Source of the DNA: JAVBLP01 sp052034625
Lineage (GTDB): Bacteria > Elusimicrobiota > Endomicrobiia > Endomicrobiales > Endomicrobiaceae
Assembly: GCA_052034625.1 (NCBI GenBank)
Contig: JBPOII010000006.1
Coordinates: forward strand, 1-64,000
Direction of reading: 5' to 3'
DNA: 64,000 nucleotides
Shown here: positions 14,939-23,743 of the stretch, one piece after another
Layout of the letters: every line of letters starts with the position of its first letter
Numbering within the stretch: the stretch's first letter is position 1
Notes under the pieces: generated by a model
The model's database searches: none
Told to the model about the DNA's origin: nothing
The model's input: the letters and a program-made list of their open reading frames with translations, nothing else
Program-made: the position numbers and the translations under genes

Positions 14939-17105
14939 CAGTTTTTTCCTTGATATCATCTATCGGTTTTCTTTCTTCCTTATTTTGTTTATTCTTTTTT
15001 ACTGCTGTAAACTTATTAGCTTCAAAAACAGCCTTAACTTTCATCTTTGACGAATTTATACTGATCTTTGAAGGTATTTGTGAAGAAAGGAAATTTGTGT
15101 ATGATATGATATTTATTACAAGATCTCTGTCTTTTACTATTTTTTTTATCAAACCTGTACGAATATCTATAACAAGTTCTATATCTTCTTTTTTATATAT
15201 TATCTCATTGCCTTTGCGGATTGTATCAGCTGCGGAAAAGCCGGGATAAAAACCGTCAGTAAAAACTTCTGCGGAAAAAGATAATACTGAGGAAAATTCT
15301 TCCGAGATCGATTCGCCTATAGCTTTCGGATTAAAAGTTACTTCTCCGTCTTTAATATACGCCGTTGCTCCTCCGACAATATAAGCTGCCGGAATCTCGA
15401 CATTTATTCCTTCGCCTTTTACATAATTTAAAGGGAAATATGCACTTGTGCTTAAAAACCCTTTGCTTGCTTTCATCTTATACCCGGTCTTAAAAGAACC
15501 TATCTTTTTAAAATTATTGCTGCTTCTTTTTAAAGTAAGAGCATAGAGTTCCTCTTCTGTAAGTTTGGACTGAACAAGATTGAATTTCTTTTTTACCGTT
15601 TTATTTTTAGCTGTATCATATGAAAGTGAATACGCCATCCAGGCATCGGTAAGTCTGTCAAGTTCAACATACGTGTCGCCAAGATGATCGTATATCAGCG
15701 GATCTATGGCAAGAGATGCAGCTGCACGAATAAACTTTTCGGCAAGTTCATATTTTTTCTGTCTGAAATACAGCCATCCTAAAGAATCGAGATAAGCACC
15801 GTTCTTAGGTTCAAGAGACACCGCTTTGTTAAGAAACTGCTCTGCTTGATCAAGTTTCATATTCTTATCGGCATATGTATATCCGAGATAATTCAAAGCT
15901 CTTGAATGGTCAGGATCGAGTTCAAGCGTTTTTAAAAATGCGCTTTCAGCTGATTTAAAATCGCCTCTTTTATCGTATGAAATACCTTGATAGAAGTAAG
16001 CCTCAACAAATTCCGGATTATAATCAATGACTTTGTTGAACTGTGCTAATGCTTTATCATATTTTCCCCAATCAACATAATTTAAACCCAAAAGATACCA
16101 GATCTCAAAATTAAGAGGATCTTTTTCCTGTGCCTGTATCATTCTTTTCTCGGCTTTTGCATAATCTTTTATAAGGGAATAATAAAATCCGAGCCTTGCA
16201 TAAACTGCTGCTGAAGGCTCTTTTTGAGCAAGGATCTCAAACTCAGCGGCGGCTTTATCAAATTGTTCCATTTTTTCATATATTACACCAAGTCCGTAAA
16301 TAGCTGTCGGCTCATTAGGAAGTCCTTTTTTAGCTTTCAAAAAGGCATCTCTCGCTTTTGGCATCTCTCCTGCCTCATAATAACATTTGCCCAAATACAT
16401 AAGCACATAAAGATTGTCGGGGAAAGCTGAAACATACTCTTCATATTCTGTTATCGCCAGATTATATTTTTCCATAGTTTCATATATTCTTGCTTTTGCT
16501 ATATAAGCTTCTCTGGCTTCCGGTTTAAGTTCAATAACTTTATCATAAGAAACGAGTGCATCTTCATTCATACCGAGCTTTTCCTGAACCATAGCAAGCT
16601 GAAAATATCCCGCTGCGGAGTCAGGCTGCTGCTTAAGGAATTTATTCCAGTATTCGGCCGATTCCTGCAGTTTATTGTCGGAATAGTAATATGCGGCAAG
16701 ATATACTGTGGCGGTTTCATTTTCAGGGTCAAGCTGAAGAGTTTTCTCCCAATATTTTCTTGCTGAATCAGGGTCATTTGCTACAAGATAAAATGTAGCA
16801 AGAAAAACTGTGGTATTTGGATTTTTTCCGTCAAGTTCATTGATTTTTTCAGCCATTATAAGCGCTTTTTGATTACTGCCGGCCTGCCAGTAAAGATATA
16901 CGAGATCTTTATATACGGCAAGTGCTTCCGGATCAAGAGATATAACACGTTCATAATCTTTCATTGCTATATCAAATTTTCCGGCCTTGGCAGCCAAAAC
17001 GCCTTTAAGATATATTTTATATGCATTATAATTTGCCGCGGTAACAATATCTGCCTGTAAAAAAAATGCTCCAACCATACAAAAAACAATTATTTTTCTT
17101 TTCAT
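14904..17105 (-). CDS. Exported TPR-repeat protein with C-terminal beta domain
   Basis: A 733-residue protein with a signal peptide (residues 1-24, ending IVTA). Some 14 tetratricopeptide repeats follow between about 27 and 500, with repeated LDPE, LGxxYxxxG and ALxxFxKxxxLDP cores. The last 230 residues are beta-rich with no TPRs and contain a MKASKGFLSTSAYFPLNYVKG stretch. That part recalls LolA/LppX-like lipoprotein-handling domains in outline only. TPR proteins scaffold complexes, and a periplasmic assembly role is an inference. It overlaps rimI by 4 nt and ispE by 35 nt. No lipobox is seen. It is not a recognised named protein. Confidence 0.85.
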   Translation of the reverse strand: MKRKIIVFCMVGAFFLQADIVTAANYNAYKIYLKGVLAAKAGKFDIAMKDYERVISLDPEALAVYKDLVYLYWQAGSNQKALIMAEKINELDGKNPNTTVFLATFYLVANDPDSARKYWEKTLQLDPENETATVYLAAYYYSDNKLQESAEYWNKFLKQQPDSAAGYFQLAMVQEKLGMNEDALVSYDKVIELKPEAREAYIAKARIYETMEKYNLAITEYEEYVSAFPDNLYVLMYLGKCYYEAGEMPKARDAFLKAKKGLPNEPTAIYGLGVIYEKMEQFDKAAAEFEILAQKEPSAAVYARLGFYYSLIKDYAKAEKRMIQAQEKDPLNFEIWYLLGLNYVDWGKYDKALAQFNKVIDYNPEFVEAYFYQGISYDKRGDFKSAESAFLKTLELDPDHSRALNYLGYTYADKNMKLDQAEQFLNKAVSLEPKNGAYLDSLGWLYFRQKKYELAEKFIRAAASLAIDPLIYDHLGDTYVELDRLTDAWMAYSLSYDTAKNKTVKKKFNLVQSKLTEEELYALTLKRSSNNFKKIGSFKTGYKMKASKGFLSTSAYFPLNYVKGEGINVEIPAAYIVGGATAYIKDGEVTFNPKAIGESISEEFSSVLSFSAEVFTDGFYPGFSAADTIRKGNEIIYKKEDIELVIDIRTGLIKKIVKDRDLVINIISYTNFLSSQIPSKISINSSKMKVKAVFEANKFTAVKKNKQNKEERKPIDDIKEKTDENKVESSGKN

Positions 17106-17533
17106 TCCAAACTCTTCCTCAATACTATCGCATCTTCATCTATATAGTATTTTTTTCTTATTCCAATTTTTTCAAAACCGTTCGATAAATAAAGATTTAT
17201 AGCAGGCTCATTGCTTTCCCTTACTTCAAGGAATATTGAACTTGAACCTTGTTTGCGAGAACTTTCAATTATATATTCAAGAAGTTTCTGTGCAAATTTT
17301 TTCCGCCTGAACTTTGGTGCTATAGCAATATTTAATATTTCCGTTTCGCCGCCCACTATCCAAAATATGCAAAAACCTGCCGTTTCACCGTTTTCAACGG
17401 CTGCTTTAAAAGTTATAGCCTCATTAGTTGCAGAACTAATGAACATATCCCCTGTCCAAGGCCGCTCGAATGACTCTTTTTCAATATCAATGATGTCTTT
17501 TAGATATTTGTTTGAAAAAGATACTATTTCCAT
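17102..17533 (-). CDS. rimI: RimI-type N-alpha-acetyltransferase (GNAT)
   Basis: Likely acetylates the N-terminus of ribosomal protein S18 or other proteins using acetyl-CoA. The 143-residue GNAT fold shows ESFERPWTGDMF near the start, ILNIAIAPKFRRKKFAQKLL with the acetyl-CoA pyrophosphate loop (PKFRRKKFA), and IFLEVRESNEPAINLYLSNGF. All are typical of RimI. The ATG follows the pdxA stop directly and its own stop overlaps the TPR gene start, so it is in the middle of a tight run. RimI assignments by sequence alone are approximate as to substrate. Confidence 0.88.
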   Translation of the reverse strand: MEIVSFSNKYLKDIIDIEKESFERPWTGDMFISSATNEAITFKAAVENGETAGFCIFWIVGGETEILNIAIAPKFRRKKFAQKLLEYIIESSRKQGSSSIFLEVRESNEPAINLYLSNGFEKIGIRKKYYIDEDAIVLRKSLE

Positions 17534-18466
17534 TTAAATGCCCACTCCTGCCTTTTTAGCCGCATAAAGAATAGCTTCTATCATAGCTGACGGGTCAGCA
17601 ATATTTTTACCTGCAATATCAAAAGCCGTGCCATGTCCGGGAGAAGTCCTCACAAAAGGCAGTCCTGCCGTAACATTAACTATTTTTTCAGCGGCAATAC
17701 ATTTAAGCGGTATCATTACCTGATCGTGATACATACCGCAAACAAGGTCAAATTCGCCTTTCTTTGTTTTAAGCCAAGCGGAATCCGCAGGCAAAGGACC
17801 GGTAATTTTATACCCGGCTTTTTTTAGAATTTTATAAGCGGGGTATATTATATTTTTTTCTTCAGTTCCAAGAATAGAATTGTCGCCGGCATGCGGATTT
17901 AGACCGCAAAGAACTATTTTCAATTCTTTTTTTTCTGTTTTTTTTAAGAAATCCGCGGCAAGTTTTACAGTAGCCGCAATGTCTGCGGCTTTTAGATGGT
18001 CTGACACTTTCACAAGAGGTATATGGCGGGTTGCCATAACGCTGTGAAGTTTTCCGCAAGCCATCATCATTGCTATATTATCACTTTTTGTAAGAGCGGC
18101 CAGCAGTTCCGTATGCCCCGGGAATTTTACACCCGCAAGTTTTAAAGATTCTTTTGAAACCGGAGCAGTAACCATAGCATCTGCTTTGCCTTCCAGACAA
18201 TATTGTGTCGCACTCTTGATAGCTTTATATGCCGCAATTCCGGATCTTTTTGAAGGTTCCCCTATCTTAAAATTTCCGACATCGGAACTTACAAAAAACT
18301 CCGTACTTCCTTTTATCTTTGAAAATTTTTTTATAGATTTTTTATCGCCAAAAATTACAGGACTGCAAACCCTTTTTACTTTAAGAGAGTTTGCAGCCCT
18401 GTAAACTATTTCAGGACCTATGCCCGCCGGATCTCCGAGAGTTATCGCTAAACGGGGTTTTGCCAT
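17534..18466 (-). CDS. pdxA: 4-hydroxythreonine-4-phosphate dehydrogenase
   Basis: NAD-dependent step of the DXP-dependent pyridoxal phosphate pathway. The protein has ITLGDPAGIGPEI, the FPGHTELLA segment with a metal-ligand His, LNPHAGD, MYHDQVMIPLK and the ending FVRTSPGHGTAFDIAGK. All belong to PdxA. I use the ATG at 18466; a TTG two codons upstream is the other option. The SurA-like gene ends 6 nt upstream. surA-pdxA adjacency is also seen in proteobacteria. Other pdx genes are not in the window. Confidence 0.95.
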   Translation of the reverse strand: MAKPRLAITLGDPAGIGPEIVYRAANSLKVKRVCSPVIFGDKKSIKKFSKIKGSTEFFVSSDVGNFKIGEPSKRSGIAAYKAIKSATQYCLEGKADAMVTAPVSKESLKLAGVKFPGHTELLAALTKSDNIAMMMACGKLHSVMATRHIPLVKVSDHLKAADIAATVKLAADFLKKTEKKELKIVLCGLNPHAGDNSILGTEEKNIIYPAYKILKKAGYKITGPLPADSAWLKTKKGEFDLVCGMYHDQVMIPLKCIAAEKIVNVTAGLPFVRTSPGHGTAFDIAGKNIADPSAMIEAILYAAKKAGVGI

Positions 18467-18472
18467 CAGCAA

Positions 18473-19528
18473 TTACCAGGTCTTATTTATTTTTATGTCA
18501 GCCTTTGATTTCAGTTCATTGATCCAGCCCAAATATGCTTTTTGGGCTTCATTTCTATACATAAGTTCGCCGATTTCATTTTTAACTTCATCAAAAGAAA
18601 AAGCTTTGCTTGCTCTCTTTTCTTCAACTCTGAGGAAATGATAGCCATTATCCGTTTTTATCGGTTCTTTTGTATATTCACCGACATTCATATCAAAAAC
18701 GATCTTATCCATTTCAGGCGGGAGATCGCCTTTTACTACTATTCCTATATCACCATTTTTAGATTTAGACACTGCATCTTCAGAGTAATTTCCGGCAATT
18801 TCCGCAAATGATGTTTTGCCGTTTTTAAGAGCTTTTTTAACTATATCTACTCTTGAAAGAGCTGCTTTTGTTTCTTCAGTAGTTGCATTTTTAGGACAGC
18901 TTACAAAAACCTGTCTAAGCCTTATCTGCTCGCCTGACATTCTATTAAGGAAAACAGCAAGATTTGTTGCAAGTTCATCATCTTCTTTTGAAAGTCCGGT
19001 TTCTCCGCCTTTCATCTTCAACTGAACTTTATCAAAAAATTCTTTTATCTGAGGTTCAGTAGGAACTTTTACTTTTGAATCTACTGTCTGTCTTACGAGC
19101 TTCATAACAGATACTTGTTCGGAAAGTTTTTTTTCAAACTCTGCCATTGAAATTTTTTCTTTTTTAAGTTCAGCTTGAAATTCAGATTCATTTGCAAATC
19201 TTTTCTTTATCTGATCAACACTATCCTGAAGCTCTTTCTTTGAAACTTTTATTTTTTTCTTTTTAGCTTCTTGTTTTATGAGGACATCTTCAATCTTCTG
19301 ATTCAGCACGGCATTTTTAAGCTCATTGACTTTTTCTTCAGACTGTTGTTCCTGCGGAACTGACATTCTATACTGTTCAAGCATAGGAATTGCAATTTCA
19401 TTAAACTCTTCCGCAAAAACAGGCTCTCCGTTAACTACCGCTAAAGTTTGAACGACATCAGAACCGGCGGCGAAAACATTTCCCGTCATAAAAACTACTG
19501 CAATTAATGCTGCGTATAATTTTTTCAT
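18473..19528 (-). CDS. SurA-like periplasmic peptidyl-prolyl isomerase/chaperone
   Basis: Probable chaperone for outer-membrane proteins. The signal peptide (MKKLYAALIAVVFMTGNVFA) is followed by a SurA N-terminal helical region (about 25-190, lysine/glutamate-rich) and one parvulin domain (about 195-305). The latter includes RLRQVFVSCPK, FAEIAGNYSED and the KTDNGYHFLRV segment with its conserved His. E. coli SurA has two parvulin domains and this has one. AGGAG lies 5 nt before the ATG at 19528; an in-frame GTG two codons upstream is too close to it. It is paired with a second parvulin gene immediately upstream and followed by pdxA. Confidence 0.9.
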   Translation of the reverse strand: MKKLYAALIAVVFMTGNVFAAGSDVVQTLAVVNGEPVFAEEFNEIAIPMLEQYRMSVPQEQQSEEKVNELKNAVLNQKIEDVLIKQEAKKKKIKVSKKELQDSVDQIKKRFANESEFQAELKKEKISMAEFEKKLSEQVSVMKLVRQTVDSKVKVPTEPQIKEFFDKVQLKMKGGETGLSKEDDELATNLAVFLNRMSGEQIRLRQVFVSCPKNATTEETKAALSRVDIVKKALKNGKTSFAEIAGNYSEDAVSKSKNGDIGIVVKGDLPPEMDKIVFDMNVGEYTKEPIKTDNGYHFLRVEEKRASKAFSFDEVKNEIGELMYRNEAQKAYLGWINELKSKADIKINKTW

Positions 19529-19560
19529 ATGCACTCCTATTCGTTAATCAATTATGCTTC

Positions 19561-20493
19561 TTATTGAACCTTTTCAGTTTCCACTTCATTTTCTGTTTCT
19601 GCTTCTCCCATTTCAACTGATACAACTCCTGCTGGAGCTTCTTTTTTATCAGATGGAGTATCGTAGTTGACAGTAACTCCAAGTTTGCTTCTTGTATTTT
19701 CAAACCATTTTTCAAATCTTTCTCTTTCTATTGAAGCCTTGATCATAATTTTTGCTTGGTCATAAGTATATGCCGGAAGCTCCTCTTCGGAAACTTTAAC
19801 GATTATGTGAAAACCGTAAGGAGTTTCAACTATATCAGACATTTCATTTTCTTTAAGGGCAAGAGCTGCTTTTTCAAACTCTGCAACAAGATCTCCTCTT
19901 TTAAAAGGTCCGATAAGTCCGCCATTTTGTGATGATCCTCTATCTTCCGAGAGTTCTTGTGCTACGGCTTCAAATTTCTCACCTTTTTCGATCCTTGACA
20001 AAGCTTCTTCTGCAACTGCTCTATCAGTAACGAGAATGTGTCTTGCGGTATAAGCGATAGGGTGATCATAAAGATCTTTATTTTCCTGATAGTATTTTTC
20101 TATATCAGCCTCAGTTGCAGCAATTCCCGAATGGAGCTCTTTAAGATAAGTTTCTATAAGAAGACCGTCTTTATATTCTTTAAACTGTCTTTCCTGATCA
20201 GCTTTAAACTCCTCAAGAGCCTGAGTATATTCGCTTCTTTTGTTGATACCGGCCTGTTTGGCTGATTCGATCATGATATTTTCTCTAACGACGGCATCAA
20301 TAAACTGTTTCCTGCCAATCTGAGAATTAACATAGTTCTGATATGGCGGCGGTGTAGAGGCAAGTTTTTCAGTAAGAACTGCTTCCGTTATTTTTGTACT
20401 GCCTACTTTTGCAACAACAGCACCTTCATCTTTACAAGCGGCTAAACCTAAACCAAATGCCGCAAAAACAACTACCAACATTAATCTTTTCAT
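19561..20493 (-). CDS. Parvulin-type peptidyl-prolyl isomerase lipoprotein (PrsA-like)
   Basis: A folding factor anchored by lipid. The lipobox GLAAC gives a modified Cys near residue 20. An N-terminal helical domain with KVGSTKITEAVLTEKL follows. The parvulin domain then carries YTARHILVTDRA, SEDRGSSQNGGLIGPFKRGDL and VETPYGFHIIVKV with the conserved His. The last 30 residues are Glu- and Val-rich. AGGAG lies 8 nt before the ATG at 20493. Together with the SurA-like gene 33 nt downstream it forms a two-chaperone pair, consistent with a Gram-negative periplasm. Confidence 0.92.
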   Translation of the reverse strand: MKRLMLVVVFAAFGLGLAACKDEGAVVAKVGSTKITEAVLTEKLASTPPPYQNYVNSQIGRKQFIDAVVRENIMIESAKQAGINKRSEYTQALEEFKADQERQFKEYKDGLLIETYLKELHSGIAATEADIEKYYQENKDLYDHPIAYTARHILVTDRAVAEEALSRIEKGEKFEAVAQELSEDRGSSQNGGLIGPFKRGDLVAEFEKAALALKENEMSDIVETPYGFHIIVKVSEEELPAYTYDQAKIMIKASIERERFEKWFENTRSKLGVTVNYDTPSDKKEAPAGVVSVEMGEAETENEVETEKVQ

Positions 20494-20589
20494 CAAACTG
20501 TCTCCTTTTTAATTAAAACTAATATTTTTAAATGTTACTATTTTATAATACTTTAGTCAAACAATGTATTAATTTTACAGCTGTTTATA

Positions 20590-23500
20590 TCATTTCGGTT
20601 TCAGGTAAAGAACAAGCTTTTTGAGAAAACTTCTTATAAAACTTATTGTTTCTTCGTTTATCTCTTTCTTTTTAAGTTTGAAGGCATAACCTTTTCCCAT
20701 TATAAATTCAATCATTTTTTGATAATCTGCTATAAGTTTTGTTATATCTGCATTTGAAAAGTCTTTGTTTTGTGAAAAGTACAGATATATATAGTCGTTA
20801 TCTTCCGATATCCTTTCAATATCCAGCTTTTGGGCTTCTAATCTTAATTCGGTAATATCAAACAATCTTTGTGTTTCTTCCGGAAGTTTGCCGAAACGGT
20901 CAATAAGTTCGCTTTTTACTTTTTCTACATCTTCATAAGTATCGGCATCCGACAACTTTCTGTAAAACAATATCCTTATATCGTCATCCTCAATATATGC
21001 TTGTGGTATTAACGCCGAAACCTGTAAATCTATTTCACTATTATTAGACTCTTTTTTTGCAGAAAATGTTTCACCTTTAATTTTTTTGCCTTCTTCTTCA
21101 AGCAGTTTTGCAAACATATCATAACCGATATCTCTGACGAAACCATGCTGATTTGCACTGAGTATTCCGCCCGCACCTCTGATCTCAAGATCTTTCATCG
21201 CAAGTCTGAATCCGCTGCCAAGTTCGCTGAACTCTTTCATCGCTTCAAGTCTTTTTACTGCTTCATCGCTTAATGCTTTATCTTTGTAAAAAAGATAACA
21301 ATATGCTTTACGTCTGTCCCTTCCTATTCTTCCTCTAAGCTGATAAAGCTGTGAAAGACCGAAATTCTCAGCTTCTTCGATTATCATAGTGTTTACTGAC
21401 GGAATATCTATGCCCGATTCTATGATAGTTGTTGCAAGCAGTACATCAAGTTCCATATTTGCGAATTTCCACATAATATTTTCAATGTCTTTGGCTTTCA
21501 TCTGTCCGTGTATTATGCCAAGCTTCATATCAGGAACAAGTTTTTTTATCTCGGCAGCTTTTGTCTGTATCGTTTCGACACGGTTATAAACATAGAATAC
21601 CTGGCCGTTCCTTGAGAGTTCGGCTTCAATTATATTTTTTACTAACTTTTCATCATATGCTGAAAGCGTTGTTTCTATCGGAAGTCTGCCAAAAGGCGGT
21701 GTTTCTATAAGCGAGAGATCTCTAAAACCTGACAGTGCCGAAGATAAAGTTCTCGGTATAGGCGTTGCCGAAAGCATGAGGACATCGATATTCTTTTTCA
21801 TTGTTTTGATCTTTTCTTTTTGCTTAACGCCGAAACGGTGTTCTTCGTCAATTATCAAGAGACCGAGATCTTTAAATTTTATATCTTTCTGTAAAAGTCT
21901 GTGCGTACCTACAATAATATCAATGCTGCCTTTTTCAAGATCTTCTATAATTTTTTTCTGCTGCGCTTTTGTTTGAAATCTGCTTAAAACAGCTACTCTT
22001 GTAGGAAAAGGCGAGAGCCTGTTATAAAAAGTATTGTAATGCTGCTGCGCAAGAACTGTGGTAGGCACTAAAACCGCCGCCTGTTTACCTTCCTGAATAA
22101 CTTTAAAGGCCGCTCTGACTGCAACTTCTGTTTTGCCATATCCTACATCTCCGCAGATAAGTCTTTCCATCGGATAAGGTTTTAAAAAATCGCTTTTTAT
22201 ATCTTCTATAGCTTTCATTTGGTCGGGCGTTTCTTCATAAGGGAAAGCATCTGCCAACTCTTTTTCCCAAGGCGTTTCCCTGCCATAAGGTTCTCTTTTT
22301 GTCATACTGCGTTGTGCATAAAGTTTTAAAAGGTCTTTTGCAAACTCTGCCGCCGCTTCTCTGGCTCTTGATTTTAAACGTTCCCAAGCGCCGGTATCCA
22401 TTGAATAAAGTTTCGGTTTTACGCCTTCAACGCCTATATACTTTTTTACCGTTTTTATTTCTTCAGGCGGCACATATAATTTATCGCCTTTGCGGTATTC
22501 AATACACAAATATTCTGAAACTTTATCCGCTCTGGCAATAGTTTTTAAGCCGATATATCTTCCTATTCCGTACTTTTCATGCACCACATAATCGCCTGCT
22601 GAAATCTCCCAAATACCTTCAAGTCTTCTTCCGCCTTTGATCTTTGGAAAACTTACAGGCTTTTTCTTATAGAGCATTTCGCGGCTGGAAATAAAAACCG
22701 CATTTTCTTTTTCCTGATAAAACCCTTGCGATAAATTGCCATATAAAAATTCAGGCGGCTTATATGTCCATTTACTTTCATGTAAAATTTCCGCTATTCT
22801 TGAACGTTCCCCGTCATTAGCAGAATAGATCTTTATATCTTTTCCGTTCTCGGCAAAATCTTTCAGGGAATTTATAAAATATTTTATATCTCCTTGAAAA
22901 CCGGTAAAACTTTTATATCCTTGATATAAAGCTTTATTGTTCAAAGGATCATTTATAAGCAGTTCATGTTTTTCGTATTTTTCTTCATCTTCTTTTGAGA
23001 TCTTATAATCAAAGAAAAGTATCGCATTTTCATCAAAATAATCTTTGATAGTGGAAATATATGTTGCGGTATTTACGGGAAGTATTTTAATTTCGTCTAT
23101 AAAATCATTTGATAACTGGCTGCCGGGATCAAAAACCCTTAATGCTTCCACGGTATTATATTCAAAAAGGATCCTTACAGGCATTTCATTTGCAGCAGGC
23201 CAAATATCTATAATATCGCCTCTGACGGCAAATTGAAGTTTATCTTCAACAAAATTCACTCTTGTATAACCAAGGCTTATAAGGTTTAAGATAAGCTCTT
23301 CAAATTTGTGTCCTTGGCTTGCTTTAAGGGTTATACCCAGATCTTCTTTCGGATCTGCGACAGGCGAAATTATTGAAATATCCGTGGCACAAAGTATAAA
23401 ATTTTTTAGATTTTTAATTTGATCTATAGAAAATGCTCTTTGCTGGGCATCATCGGATGGGAGAGTAAATATTGGAATTTCTTTATTATCTTTTCCAAAA

Positions 23501-23676
23501 AAAGCTTGGAGATCTTCATAAAATGAGGTTAATTCTTCATCTTTGACAAAAGCAAAGACACGCATATCTGATGTACCACCGGTAGTGTTAAAGGAGTTTT
23601 TCTTCTCAGATATGTATTTAAATAAAAAATGGGCTTTACCGCTGCCTGCAATCCCCGACAAATATATCTTGCTCAT
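20590..23676 (-). CDS. mfd: Transcription-repair coupling factor
   Basis: Removes RNA polymerase stalled at DNA lesions and recruits UvrA. From an ATG at 23676 the protein is 1028 residues, shorter than the usual 1100-1200. Order: UvrB-like module at the N-terminus (SGIAGSGKAHFLF), RNA-polymerase-binding domain (DYVVHEKYGIGRYIGL), Walker A ICGDVGYGKTEVAVRAA, DEEH box IIDEEHRFG, motif III LSATPIPRTL, LYQLRGRIGRD, and the C-terminal TRCF domain. An in-frame TTG eight codons upstream is an alternative start; neither has a strong ribosome site. The shortening appears to lie in the N-terminal UvrB-like part. Confidence 0.95.
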   Translation of the reverse strand: MSKIYLSGIAGSGKAHFLFKYISEKKNSFNTTGGTSDMRVFAFVKDEELTSFYEDLQAFFGKDNKEIPIFTLPSDDAQQRAFSIDQIKNLKNFILCATDISIISPVADPKEDLGITLKASQGHKFEELILNLISLGYTRVNFVEDKLQFAVRGDIIDIWPAANEMPVRILFEYNTVEALRVFDPGSQLSNDFIDEIKILPVNTATYISTIKDYFDENAILFFDYKISKEDEEKYEKHELLINDPLNNKALYQGYKSFTGFQGDIKYFINSLKDFAENGKDIKIYSANDGERSRIAEILHESKWTYKPPEFLYGNLSQGFYQEKENAVFISSREMLYKKKPVSFPKIKGGRRLEGIWEISAGDYVVHEKYGIGRYIGLKTIARADKVSEYLCIEYRKGDKLYVPPEEIKTVKKYIGVEGVKPKLYSMDTGAWERLKSRAREAAAEFAKDLLKLYAQRSMTKREPYGRETPWEKELADAFPYEETPDQMKAIEDIKSDFLKPYPMERLICGDVGYGKTEVAVRAAFKVIQEGKQAAVLVPTTVLAQQHYNTFYNRLSPFPTRVAVLSRFQTKAQQKKIIEDLEKGSIDIIVGTHRLLQKDIKFKDLGLLIIDEEHRFGVKQKEKIKTMKKNIDVLMLSATPIPRTLSSALSGFRDLSLIETPPFGRLPIETTLSAYDEKLVKNIIEAELSRNGQVFYVYNRVETIQTKAAEIKKLVPDMKLGIIHGQMKAKDIENIMWKFANMELDVLLATTIIESGIDIPSVNTMIIEEAENFGLSQLYQLRGRIGRDRRKAYCYLFYKDKALSDEAVKRLEAMKEFSELGSGFRLAMKDLEIRGAGGILSANQHGFVRDIGYDMFAKLLEEEGKKIKGETFSAKKESNNSEIDLQVSALIPQAYIEDDDIRILFYRKLSDADTYEDVEKVKSELIDRFGKLPEETQRLFDITELRLEAQKLDIERISEDNDYIYLYFSQNKDFSNADITKLIADYQKMIEFIMGKGYAFKLKKKEINEETISFIRSFLKKLVLYLKPK

Positions 23677-23743
23677 CTCTGACTTTAAAAATTGTAGCAA
23701 TTAAAAAAATGTTTTTCAGGAATATAATTATACAATATATAAA

